A stretch of 46,653 nucleotides of DNA from contig JABWBI010000004.1 in assembly GCA_013360565.1 (NCBI GenBank), forward strand, positions 1 to 46,653, given 5' to 3'. The notes under the pieces are model-generated. The model worked only from the letters and a program-made list of their open reading frames with translations, did no database searches and was not told the DNA's origin. Positions 28,389 to 35,642 of this stretch are shown here, piece after piece (within the stretch, counting starts at the first letter, position 1; each line of letters begins with the position of its first letter). This DNA is from Candidatus Sumerlaeia bacterium. Its GTDB lineage: Bacteria > Sumerlaeota > Sumerlaeia > JABWBI01. The position numbers were made by a program, and so were the translations under genes.

Positions 28389-29791
28389 CGCTCAGGACTC
28401 CTGCGCGGCGGGGATGGGAATTCGCGGGCGTCTCGATCTCCCGGGAGCCACTCGGCAATGGCGATGAGGAGCCCCAGCAGCAGGCATGCGGGGAGCAGCG
28501 CGAGCCAGACCACACCGGCCCAGAGCCAGCGCAGCGACAGCAGGCGATCCGCGATCTGCCACGAGAGCTTTCCCCGCAGTGTGTCCAGCTCGGATCGAAC
28601 TTCCCGGAGCTCGTGCGTGAGCCTCGTGATCTCCCGGTCCTTCGATTCGAACGCCAGGGAGATCTCCAGCTTGCCGTCCCGTCTGCGCGGACTGCGGCAC
28701 CACACGGCCAGCGGCTCGATCGTCTTGTCCCATGTGAGGCGAGCGCGGACGAGTGCCTGAGCCTGGATGCCGCGCCGTGCGACTTCCTCCGGCTGATCCA
28801 GGGCCTCCCGGATCGCGCGCTCGATGGCATTCCGATCCGACGCATCGACCACCCATCCGGCCTCCCACTCGGCGATCAACGGCGCCAGCTCATCTCCGTC
28901 ACCATGGATCACGGGGAGACCTGCCCAGAGATAGAGGACTGTGCGCGTGGCGAAGGCCAACTCGCGCTCGGGGTTACGGGCCATCACATCGAGGGCAACA
29001 CCACAGCGGCCAATCGCGTCGACATAGGCGTCACAGGCGGTCAGGCCATGCACGCTCACGTGCGGTGAGCCCGCCAGCCTCGCCAAGAGCGCTTCGAAGC
29101 GCCCGCGGGACACATCGAGGCGCGGATGGGGACCACCCCAGAAGTGGAGGTGACCTCGCTGCCCGCACTCCATCACGTCGAGCAATGTGTCGATCGCCAG
29201 GCGCGGGTCCTGCCACGGGAGGAACATCCCCCCGTACACGAACTGATCCACCGCATGGCTCTGCTCCGGCAGGGCTGGACTGACGCTGAACGGAATCACG
29301 GGCAGCAGTTCGCTGGTCACGGGAAAGCCAGCGAGTGCCACGTGGTTGAGGAAATAGAGCCGCTGGCGTTCTCCGGAGCAGACGACGAAGTCGGCCCGGC
29401 GCAGAGCCGCGAGCTTTTCCTCGAGATGTTCGGCCCAGTTCTCGGCACCCCAGAGCCGGCGTTCGAGCAGGTGAGGACCCGCGAGGTCGATGGCGAGAGG
29501 CTGTGTCAGCGGGGGAACATCGCGCAGCAGACCCCAGTGCTGGGCGACGATGCAGCCCGGGCGCCACCGCTCAACCTGCTCGGCGATGGTCGCCGGCTCC
29601 CAGAGAAGGGCGTGGTGCGCCCGCGCGGGCTCCTCCTCCACGTCAGGCATCGCCAGCCGCCGCGTCGCAACCTTGGCATCCAATCCGGCGCAGCGCAGTC
29701 CGCGCATGAGGCCCCAGGCCCGGAGCCCGGCGCCGGTGGTGACTTGGCCGGGGAGTGGCAGGGGTTCTCCGGTGAGGACCAGGACGTCCAT
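28385..29791 (-). CDS. Glycosyltransferase (GT4-like) with C-terminal coiled coil and single C-terminal TM
   Basis: MDVLVLTGEPLPLPGQVTTGAGLRAWGLMRGL; FVYGGMFLPWQDPRLAIDTLLDVM; AFATRTVLYLWAGLPVIHGDGDELAPLIAEWEAGWVVDASD; C-terminal WLWAGVVWLALLPACLLLGLLIAIAEWL. Confidence 0.82.
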   Translation of the reverse strand: MDVLVLTGEPLPLPGQVTTGAGLRAWGLMRGLRCAGLDAKVATRRLAMPDVEEEPARAHHALLWEPATIAEQVERWRPGCIVAQHWGLLRDVPPLTQPLAIDLAGPHLLERRLWGAENWAEHLEEKLAALRRADFVVCSGERQRLYFLNHVALAGFPVTSELLPVIPFSVSPALPEQSHAVDQFVYGGMFLPWQDPRLAIDTLLDVMECGQRGHLHFWGGPHPRLDVSRGRFEALLARLAGSPHVSVHGLTACDAYVDAIGRCGVALDVMARNPERELAFATRTVLYLWAGLPVIHGDGDELAPLIAEWEAGWVVDASDRNAIERAIREALDQPEEVARRGIQAQALVRARLTWDKTIEPLAVWCRSPRRRDGKLEISLAFESKDREITRLTHELREVRSELDTLRGKLSWQIADRLLSLRWLWAGVVWLALLPACLLLGLLIAIAEWLPGDRDAREFPSPPRRSPER

Positions 29792-29801
29792 CGTCTTCCG
29801 A

Positions 29802-31154
29802 TCATCGCTCCGCGGGCAGGGAAGGCAGCCGCGTCTCCATCCAGTGCATGAGAGCAACGTCGATCAAGAGGGGCGGGGCAGGCAAGCTCAGGAGTCGCTC
29901 CGCGAAGAGGCGCGCCGCCACCTCCTCGCAGATTCGCGCCTGCAGAGATGACCGCGTCTCGCCCGTCAGCGCGTGGAACCCCTCGTGAGCCATGGCGAGC
30001 GCGCGGAGGCTCTCGAGGCCCACTCCGCGCAGCGGCGCACAGCATGGGACCTCGATCTCACGCAGCAGTGCCGCGAGCCGGGCCAGTGCTCCCCGCCAGA
30101 GGCAGATGCGACGCTCCGAGCGCTCCCAGACGCTGAAGACCATTCCGTCCTCTGGCCTGTCCTCAACCGAGATGCCCCGTCTCTCCAGCTGCTTCACCAG
30201 GCCCTCCGGTGTCGGCGGCGTCAGTGTCGCGATTGCCTGCCCGGCGAGGAGCTCCGCATCGCTCTCGATCGCCTCACGCTCTGTCCAGCTCAGGCGCTGC
30301 CCTCCAGGAAAGCCCTCCACGAAGAGATCGACGAGGTCTCGCCGCTGCTGTGCCCTGTCCTGATGCAGCCGGGCCCGGCGCCACTGGCAGATCGTGTCCT
30401 CTGTCCGGGTGCCAAGCAGCAGTCCGCCGTGACGGTGCAGCACCGGGACAACAACGCCGGTGAGCGCGGCAAGAGAGGTGACAAACATCTTCGCCTGGCC
30501 CAGCCGGGCCTCGCGCACGATGCCCGCCGCTCCGAGCACCGGGTCGATCCGGCGAAATCCCTCCGAGCTCCCAGGGACGGGGTCGACTCTCACGCGCTCG
30601 ATGCCCCCACTCGGACTTCGCCGGTGGGCAGTAACGTGGGACTGTCCCTCCTGAAAGCCGATATCCAGGTAGGGGACCTGCGCGAGTTCCTCGCACAGGT
30701 GAAGCGCGGTGTTGGTCGTCTGGTCGGTGCCGATCTGCAGGATGACTCCACCTCGATGCAGAAGCCAGCCCAGCGGGCTGCCGGGCCCGACAGCGTCACG
30801 CTGGGAGGAGGTGACCTCCTCGGCATCCGCTCCCCACGCAGCGTATGAATGCGTCGGGTGACCACTCCGATGCACGTCAGGCCGGCGCCAGAAGGTGTCC
30901 GTGACCAGTCCGACCTTCGAGGGACTCGTCGCGGGATCGTACGGGGGATTCCCCCACTCCGGCAGCGAGAAAGTGAAGGTCGGCATGACAAGAGTCCCGC
31001 TGGGTCCGAGCACCAGCTCCAGGGCATCGATGACGGCGTCCGCGCCGTCGGCCACCATGCCGATGGTCCTCAGACTGCTGTGGACGACGACACGCTGACC
31101 CGGCGCGAGACCCGCCGCGAAGAGGTCCCGGACGAGACGGTCGCGCGAGATCAC
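29802..31154 (-). CDS. AAC(3)/YokD-like N-acetyltransferase fused to a C-terminal domain with an HExxH motif
   Basis: VVVHSSLRTIGMVADGADAVIDALELVLGPSGTLVMPTFTFS; RRPDVHRSGHPTHSYAAWGADAEEVT; SPLGWLLHRGGVILQIGTDQTTNTALHLCEE; C-terminal AMAHEGFHALTGETRSSLQARICEEVAARLFAERLL. Confidence 0.8.
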   Translation of the reverse strand: MISRDRLVRDLFAAGLAPGQRVVVHSSLRTIGMVADGADAVIDALELVLGPSGTLVMPTFTFSLPEWGNPPYDPATSPSKVGLVTDTFWRRPDVHRSGHPTHSYAAWGADAEEVTSSQRDAVGPGSPLGWLLHRGGVILQIGTDQTTNTALHLCEELAQVPYLDIGFQEGQSHVTAHRRSPSGGIERVRVDPVPGSSEGFRRIDPVLGAAGIVREARLGQAKMFVTSLAALTGVVVPVLHRHGGLLLGTRTEDTICQWRRARLHQDRAQQRRDLVDLFVEGFPGGQRLSWTEREAIESDAELLAGQAIATLTPPTPEGLVKQLERRGISVEDRPEDGMVFSVWERSERRICLWRGALARLAALLREIEVPCCAPLRGVGLESLRALAMAHEGFHALTGETRSSLQARICEEVAARLFAERLLSLPAPPLLIDVALMHWMETRLPSLPAER

Positions 31155-31840
31155 TGTGGCGGCACCGCGGCAATGAAGCGGCGCGCGATGATCTCCGGCC
31201 TCGTGATCGCCGTGCCGATCACCACGGCGTGGGCGCCTCGCCGGAAGGCCTCGGTCACGTGCTCCGGGGTCTCGTACCTGCCTTCCGCAATGACCGGCAC
31301 CCGGAGGTGATTGGCGAGAGCCTCGACGAGATCGAGGTCGGGCCCCGGCTGATGCGGGCTGTCGGCCGTGTAGCCAGACAGGGTGGTACCGACGGCATCC
31401 GCGCCGAGCTGCTCGGCGCGCAGCCCATCCTCCAGAGTGGCGCAGTCCGCCATGACGAGGACGTCCAGCTCGGCGTGCGCTCTCCGGATGATCTCTCCGA
31501 GCGCTTGGCCCCGGGGCCGTGGCCGGGATGTTCCATCCAGTGCGATGGCCTCCGGGCGAAACCGCGCGACATCGTGTGCGGCCTCGAAGGTCGGTGTGAT
31601 CCGGACGTCGAATCCGGGCCAGTCCTGCTTCAGGATGGCAAGGAGAGGGAGGGACACACTTCCCCGGATGGCCGGGATATCCTCGCTCCCATTCGCCCGG
31701 AGGCCGACGGCTCCCGCCCGCTCAGCCGCGCGGGCCATCGCGGCCATGATGCGCGGATCGCGGAGCGGGTCTCCCTCGGGGGCCTGGCAGGAGACAATGA
31801 CGCCGCGCGGGAAGACCTCGGTGAACCGCCTGACCCTCAC
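31151..31840 (-). CDS. nanE: Putative N-acetylmannosamine-6-phosphate 2-epimerase
   Basis: VSCQAPEGDPLRDPRIMAAMARAAERAGAVGLRANGSEDIPAIR; ADCATLEDGLRAEQLGADAVGTTLSGYT; PVIAEGRYETPEHVTEAFRRGAHAVVIGTAITRPEII. Confidence 0.93.
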   Translation of the reverse strand: MRVRRFTEVFPRGVIVSCQAPEGDPLRDPRIMAAMARAAERAGAVGLRANGSEDIPAIRGSVSLPLLAILKQDWPGFDVRITPTFEAAHDVARFRPEAIALDGTSRPRPRGQALGEIIRRAHAELDVLVMADCATLEDGLRAEQLGADAVGTTLSGYTADSPHQPGPDLDLVEALANHLRVPVIAEGRYETPEHVTEAFRRGAHAVVIGTAITRPEIIARRFIAAVPPQ

Positions 31841-32730
31841 TGCTGACTCTCGTCCTCGCTGATGAGCGTGCCGATTCCCTGGTCGGTGAACAGCTCGAGC
31901 AGCAGCGCGTGAGGGACGCGGCCATCGAGAATGTGAACTGCGCCGACACCGTCCCGGATGGCCGCCGCCGCGCCTCGGACCTTGGGGATCATGCCGCCGC
32001 TGATCGTCCCGTCCGCGATCAGTGCTTCCACCTCACCGGCCAGAATCCGGTCGATCAGGGTCGAGGCATCCTTCAAATCCCGGCAGACGCCAGGGGCGTC
32101 GGTCAGCAGGATCAGCTTGTCGGCCTTCATCGCGGTCGCAATGGCCGAGGCGACGGAGTCTGCGTTGATGTTGTAAGGCTGTCCTCGCTCGTCAGGCCCC
32201 ACGGGCGAGACCACGGGGATGATGCCCCGCTCCTGGAGAATGTGGAGGATCGATGGGTTCACCGACTGCACCTCGCCGACGTACCCCATGTCCTTGGCCC
32301 CCTGGAGCTTCCGCGCGGTGATGAGTCGATCATCCTTTCCCGTGACTCCGGCGCTGCGCCCTCCAGCGCGCTGAATGCCCGTGACAATCTCCCGGTTGAC
32401 CGTGCCGCTCAGGACCATCTCGACCACCATCAGCATGTCCTCGTCTGTCACGCGCTGACCATCGACGAACTGCGCCCTGAGGCCCATGCGCTCCGCGGTG
32501 CGAGAGATCTCGGGGCCTCCGCCGTGCACGACAATCGGCCGCATGCCGACGTGCTCCATCAGGACGAGGTCCGTGTACACGGCCTGCTCGAGGTTCTCGT
32601 CGGTCATCGCCGCCCCGCCGTACTTGATCACGAGTCGCGCCCCGCGGAACCGCTGGATGTAGGGCAGCGCCTCGACGAGCACGCGCGCCGTCGCCTCCGC
32701 GGTGGCAGAGGGTGTGACTTCGGGAACCAT
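31837..32730 (-). CDS. argB: Acetylglutamate kinase
   Basis: RLVIKYGGAAMTDENL; VHGGGPEISRTAERMGL; FVDGQRVTDEDMLMVVEMVLSGTVNREIV; YNINADSVASAIATAMKADKLILLTDAPGV; GTISGGMIPKV. Internal ATG start. Confidence 0.96.
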   Translation of the reverse strand: MVPEVTPSATAEATARVLVEALPYIQRFRGARLVIKYGGAAMTDENLEQAVYTDLVLMEHVGMRPIVVHGGGPEISRTAERMGLRAQFVDGQRVTDEDMLMVVEMVLSGTVNREIVTGIQRAGGRSAGVTGKDDRLITARKLQGAKDMGYVGEVQSVNPSILHILQERGIIPVVSPVGPDERGQPYNINADSVASAIATAMKADKLILLTDAPGVCRDLKDASTLIDRILAGEVEALIADGTISGGMIPKVRGAAAAIRDGVGAVHILDGRVPHALLLELFTDQGIGTLISEDESQQ

Positions 32731-32764
32731 CGCGCGCTGGTTATGCGGCGCGCCCAGGGGAGGG

Positions 32765-33835
32765 TCAAGGGGCAAAGGCAAAGCCGCCGCGGACGAAGGC
32801 CTGCTCATCCCAGATGGCCCAGCCGGTCGCCCCGCACTCCTGGGCCGTCTGCACCTGTGTGGCGAGTGCCTCAGCCCCCTGCGCCGCATCGAGACCGGCC
32901 CAGAGCGGCATCCCCTCGGCCAGGAATCCCATCGAGAGACCCACCTCGCGCCGCACGAGGTCCTCGCCCCCGTAGATCATGGGGATCGCCAAGTCCAACG
33001 TTCCCTCGCGGAGCCAATCGGCCCAGTGCTGGGACTTCTCTTCGAGCATGTGGGGCGGATTGACCGCCGCGGTGATGGGGAGGCCCGGATGAGCGACACG
33101 CCACCGGGCGTCGAACTCGCGCATGAAGTCGTTGATGACCAGCCGGCGCCAGCTCGCGAAGGCGCTGGGCGATCCGTGACTGATGCGGGCATCCGCCTCG
33201 AACGCCGCCTGCGAGACTTCATCGTGCCCCCAGTCGGGGCCCATGTACCGAATCCGGTCAAGGTTGATCCCGTCGACCTCATAGCGGCTCGCCACGTCGA
33301 GCAACACCGACGCGATGAACTCGCGCGCCTCCGGGACCGCCGGGTTCACCATGAAGTGATTGACGCCAAGGTCCTCGTTCCAGAGTGCGATCTCGCCGGA
33401 GGCATTCTCGACGCGCCACCCGGGGTGGGCCTCCAGGACCCAGCCGCAGTCCGTCTCGTCGCCCTGCTCCCGATTGTAGTGGACGAAGAAGCCATACTCG
33501 GCCCAGGGCCACACCATCAGACCGCGGGCGTGGGCTTCGCGCACGGTCACTGCCATCGGGTCCCAACCCACGAAGTCCGGGTGCTGAGGGGCCAGGTCGC
33601 TGCCGGGGTAGAGCAGGTGCCCATGGAACCAGAAGTTGGGCATGATCACATCGATGCCCCGCTCCGCACAGGTCTCGATGAACTCCGCGATGGCCGCCTC
33701 GCCGGAGGCCATCAGGTGGCGATTGAGCCAGATTCCCGACGTCGCCTCTCCCGCGCCGGGAACCGGCCCGTCCGCCTGAGCCGGGGCCTGCGCCACGGCC
33801 GCCACGATGACGAGCGCAGTCAGAGCGTGCTTCAT
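32765..33835 (-). CDS. Secreted GHL10-type glycosyl hydrolase-like protein
   Basis: Signal peptide MKHALTALVIVAAVAQAPAQA; EFIETCAERGIDVIMPNFWFHGHLLYPGSD; YEVDGINLDRIRYMGPDWGHD; LDLAIPMIYGGED. Confidence 0.85.
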   Translation of the reverse strand: MKHALTALVIVAAVAQAPAQADGPVPGAGEATSGIWLNRHLMASGEAAIAEFIETCAERGIDVIMPNFWFHGHLLYPGSDLAPQHPDFVGWDPMAVTVREAHARGLMVWPWAEYGFFVHYNREQGDETDCGWVLEAHPGWRVENASGEIALWNEDLGVNHFMVNPAVPEAREFIASVLLDVASRYEVDGINLDRIRYMGPDWGHDEVSQAAFEADARISHGSPSAFASWRRLVINDFMREFDARWRVAHPGLPITAAVNPPHMLEEKSQHWADWLREGTLDLAIPMIYGGEDLVRREVGLSMGFLAEGMPLWAGLDAAQGAEALATQVQTAQECGATGWAIWDEQAFVRGGFAFAP

Positions 33836-33858
33836 GCGATGCCTCCGGCGACAGAGAC

Positions 33859-33883
33859 GGCTCCGGGCACGGGACCCGGAGCC
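33859..33883 (-). terminator. 9-bp GC hairpin downstream of the pseudopilin gene
   Basis: ggctccggg-cacggga-cccggagcc between the pilin stop (33915) and the start of the next minus-strand gene (33835). Confidence 0.4.
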
Positions 33884-33914
33884 GCGGAAGATGGGCAACG
33901 TCAGGCCGCCGGAT

Positions 33915-34541
33915 TCACTGGCGCAGACGAACGATGTCACCGTTGCTGATGGTGCCGTTCGTGGCGTCGTACTGCCAGATCGGGGACGGGAAGCCAGCGT
34001 CGAGCACGTCGAAGTCCCGGTCCGGCCCGAAGCTTAGTGACGCCCAGAGCGGCTCACGCAGCAAATTCGTCCCGTCCGACACCTCGGGCCAGTAGACGAA
34101 AATCATCTGAGCCGTGCGCGGGCGCTGGTTCACGGTGGTCCCACTCATCGTGATGTACTCGACGAGGAAATCGGTGCCCCAGTAGACGAGCACGCGCTGG
34201 TCCGAGGCCCCGAACCCCGCCGGTGGCAGCGCGGTCGCATTGAAGGCATCCGGGAAGGCCGATGTGATGTAGGCGACCGGGGTGGTCAGCGCGGTGTAAG
34301 CGCGGATGCGCGGCGACCACGTGGCGTCGGTCGTCTTGTCGACGGACAGGGGATAGCGGTTGTAGTCGATGTAGTACGACTCGATGGCCGTGGCGAGCGA
34401 GCGCTGGTCGGCGCGCACGCGGGAGACCTTCGCTCTCGTCTGCGCCTCGAGGAAGTTTGGGACGGCGATCGCCGCGAGAATCGCGATGATCGCCACGACG
34501 ATGAGCAACTCAATCAGGGTGAAACCCCGAAGTCGATGCAT
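33915..34541 (-). CDS. Type II secretion/type IV pilin-like pseudopilin (GspG-like)
   Basis: MHRLRGFTLIELLIVVAIIAILAAIAVPNFLEAQTRAKVSRVRADQRSLATAIESYYIDYNRYP is a prepilin peptidase motif and N-terminal helix. Confidence 0.92.
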   Translation of the reverse strand: MHRLRGFTLIELLIVVAIIAILAAIAVPNFLEAQTRAKVSRVRADQRSLATAIESYYIDYNRYPLSVDKTTDATWSPRIRAYTALTTPVAYITSAFPDAFNATALPPAGFGASDQRVLVYWGTDFLVEYITMSGTTVNQRPRTAQMIFVYWPEVSDGTNLLREPLWASLSFGPDRDFDVLDAGFPSPIWQYDATNGTISNGDIVRLRQ

Positions 34542-34702
34542 GGTGAAACCTCACACAGAGCAGGGGTGAATGTGCACCTCCGGGACCCGACGCGCCAGCG
34601 GATCCCTGGACGGCAGGGACCAAGTTCCGCCCGCCGGAGACGAGCGTCAAACCCAATCCAACAGCGCCCGAAATGCAAGCGATGGTCAGGAAACTGGACA
34701 GA

Positions 34703-34840
34703 TCAGAGCGCCGACTCGGTCTGACCCGGGGCCTGCGCGGGCTGCTCGGAGGCGGGCTCCTCGGCGGCGCCTCCGCACGCGGTCAGCGTCGCCATCGCGG
34801 CGAGGGCGAGGAAGGTCAGGGTGGCAAGTCTCTTCAACAT
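34703..34840 (-). CDS. 45-aa putative lipoprotein (absent from the supplied ORF track)
   Basis: Minus-strand translation MLKRLATLTFLALAAMATLTACGGAAEEPASEQPAQAPGQTESAL*. Lipobox LTAC; GGAGACCTG-type RBS. Confidence 0.65.
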   Translation of the reverse strand: MLKRLATLTFLALAAMATLTACGGAAEEPASEQPAQAPGQTESAL

Positions 34841-34990
34841 GGGGGCAGGTCTCCTTTGGCTGTCTCAGCTGCGATGCCGCGCAGATGACTCTCCGGTCCT
34901 CACGGGCCGGAGGCACTGCGGAGAATCCACGGCGCCAGGGTACTGTCAACGGGAGAGACACTCCCGCCCGGCCTGCGGAGAAACCGACTC

Positions 34991-35566
34991 TCAGAGGTCC
35001 GCGTCACCGCCCGGCTGCTCCGCACGTCCCAGGCTCTCCGCAAGGAAAGTGAGGACTCCCTGAAACTTGACCTCGTTGCCCTTGTCCGCATCGATCAGGC
35101 GCTCGTGCGCCTCGATCATCATCCGGATCCGCTCCATGCGGCTCATCGGGGGCGCCTCGGGCAGCGGCTCGAAAGCGCCGGGCATGACGGCCGTCCGCCG
35201 CGCTCCCGTCTCGCGCACGTCCAGGAAATGAGTCAGCCCGAGCGTCCTCAGCAGCTTCGAGGTGTGCTCGTTGAGGTTCACGATGACCATCTTGCCCCGC
35301 TTCGACTGCCGCTGGCGCAGTCCCACACCCGCGATCACTCCCATGAACGTCGAGTCCATCGACGTGCAGTTCTCGAGATCAACGATGAGCTCGAGATCGG
35401 GATCGGTCGCCAGCTGCCGGTCGAGGAACTGCTTGAGCCCGCCACAGTTCTGAAACGAACCTCTCCCCTCGACCCGCACGACGTAGAGGTGCTCGCCCGC
35501 CTTGCCCACCTGAATGGGCTCCGTCTGGCTGCGGCTGGCCTCCGGTGCTTTCACGTCAGACCTCAC
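34991..35566 (-). CDS. STAS-domain anti-anti-sigma-like protein
   Basis: LELIVDLENCTSMDSTFMGVIAGVGLRQRQSKRGKMVIVNLNEHTSKLLRTLGLTHFLDV. Confidence 0.85.
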   Translation of the reverse strand: MRSDVKAPEASRSQTEPIQVGKAGEHLYVVRVEGRGSFQNCGGLKQFLDRQLATDPDLELIVDLENCTSMDSTFMGVIAGVGLRQRQSKRGKMVIVNLNEHTSKLLRTLGLTHFLDVRETGARRTAVMPGAFEPLPEAPPMSRMERIRMMIEAHERLIDADKGNEVKFQGVLTFLAESLGRAEQPGGDADL

Positions 35567-35642
35567 GAATCGCGGAGCGTAGTCAGCGCCGCTCCGGGCT
35601 GTCCAGCCCTTTCGGACAACGGCCGGCGTGGCCGGTCCCGTC

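Noticed and set aside
35590-35640. Short GC hairpins downstream of the GH13 stop
   Set aside because: Stems of about 5 bp are expected by chance in this GC-rich sequence.
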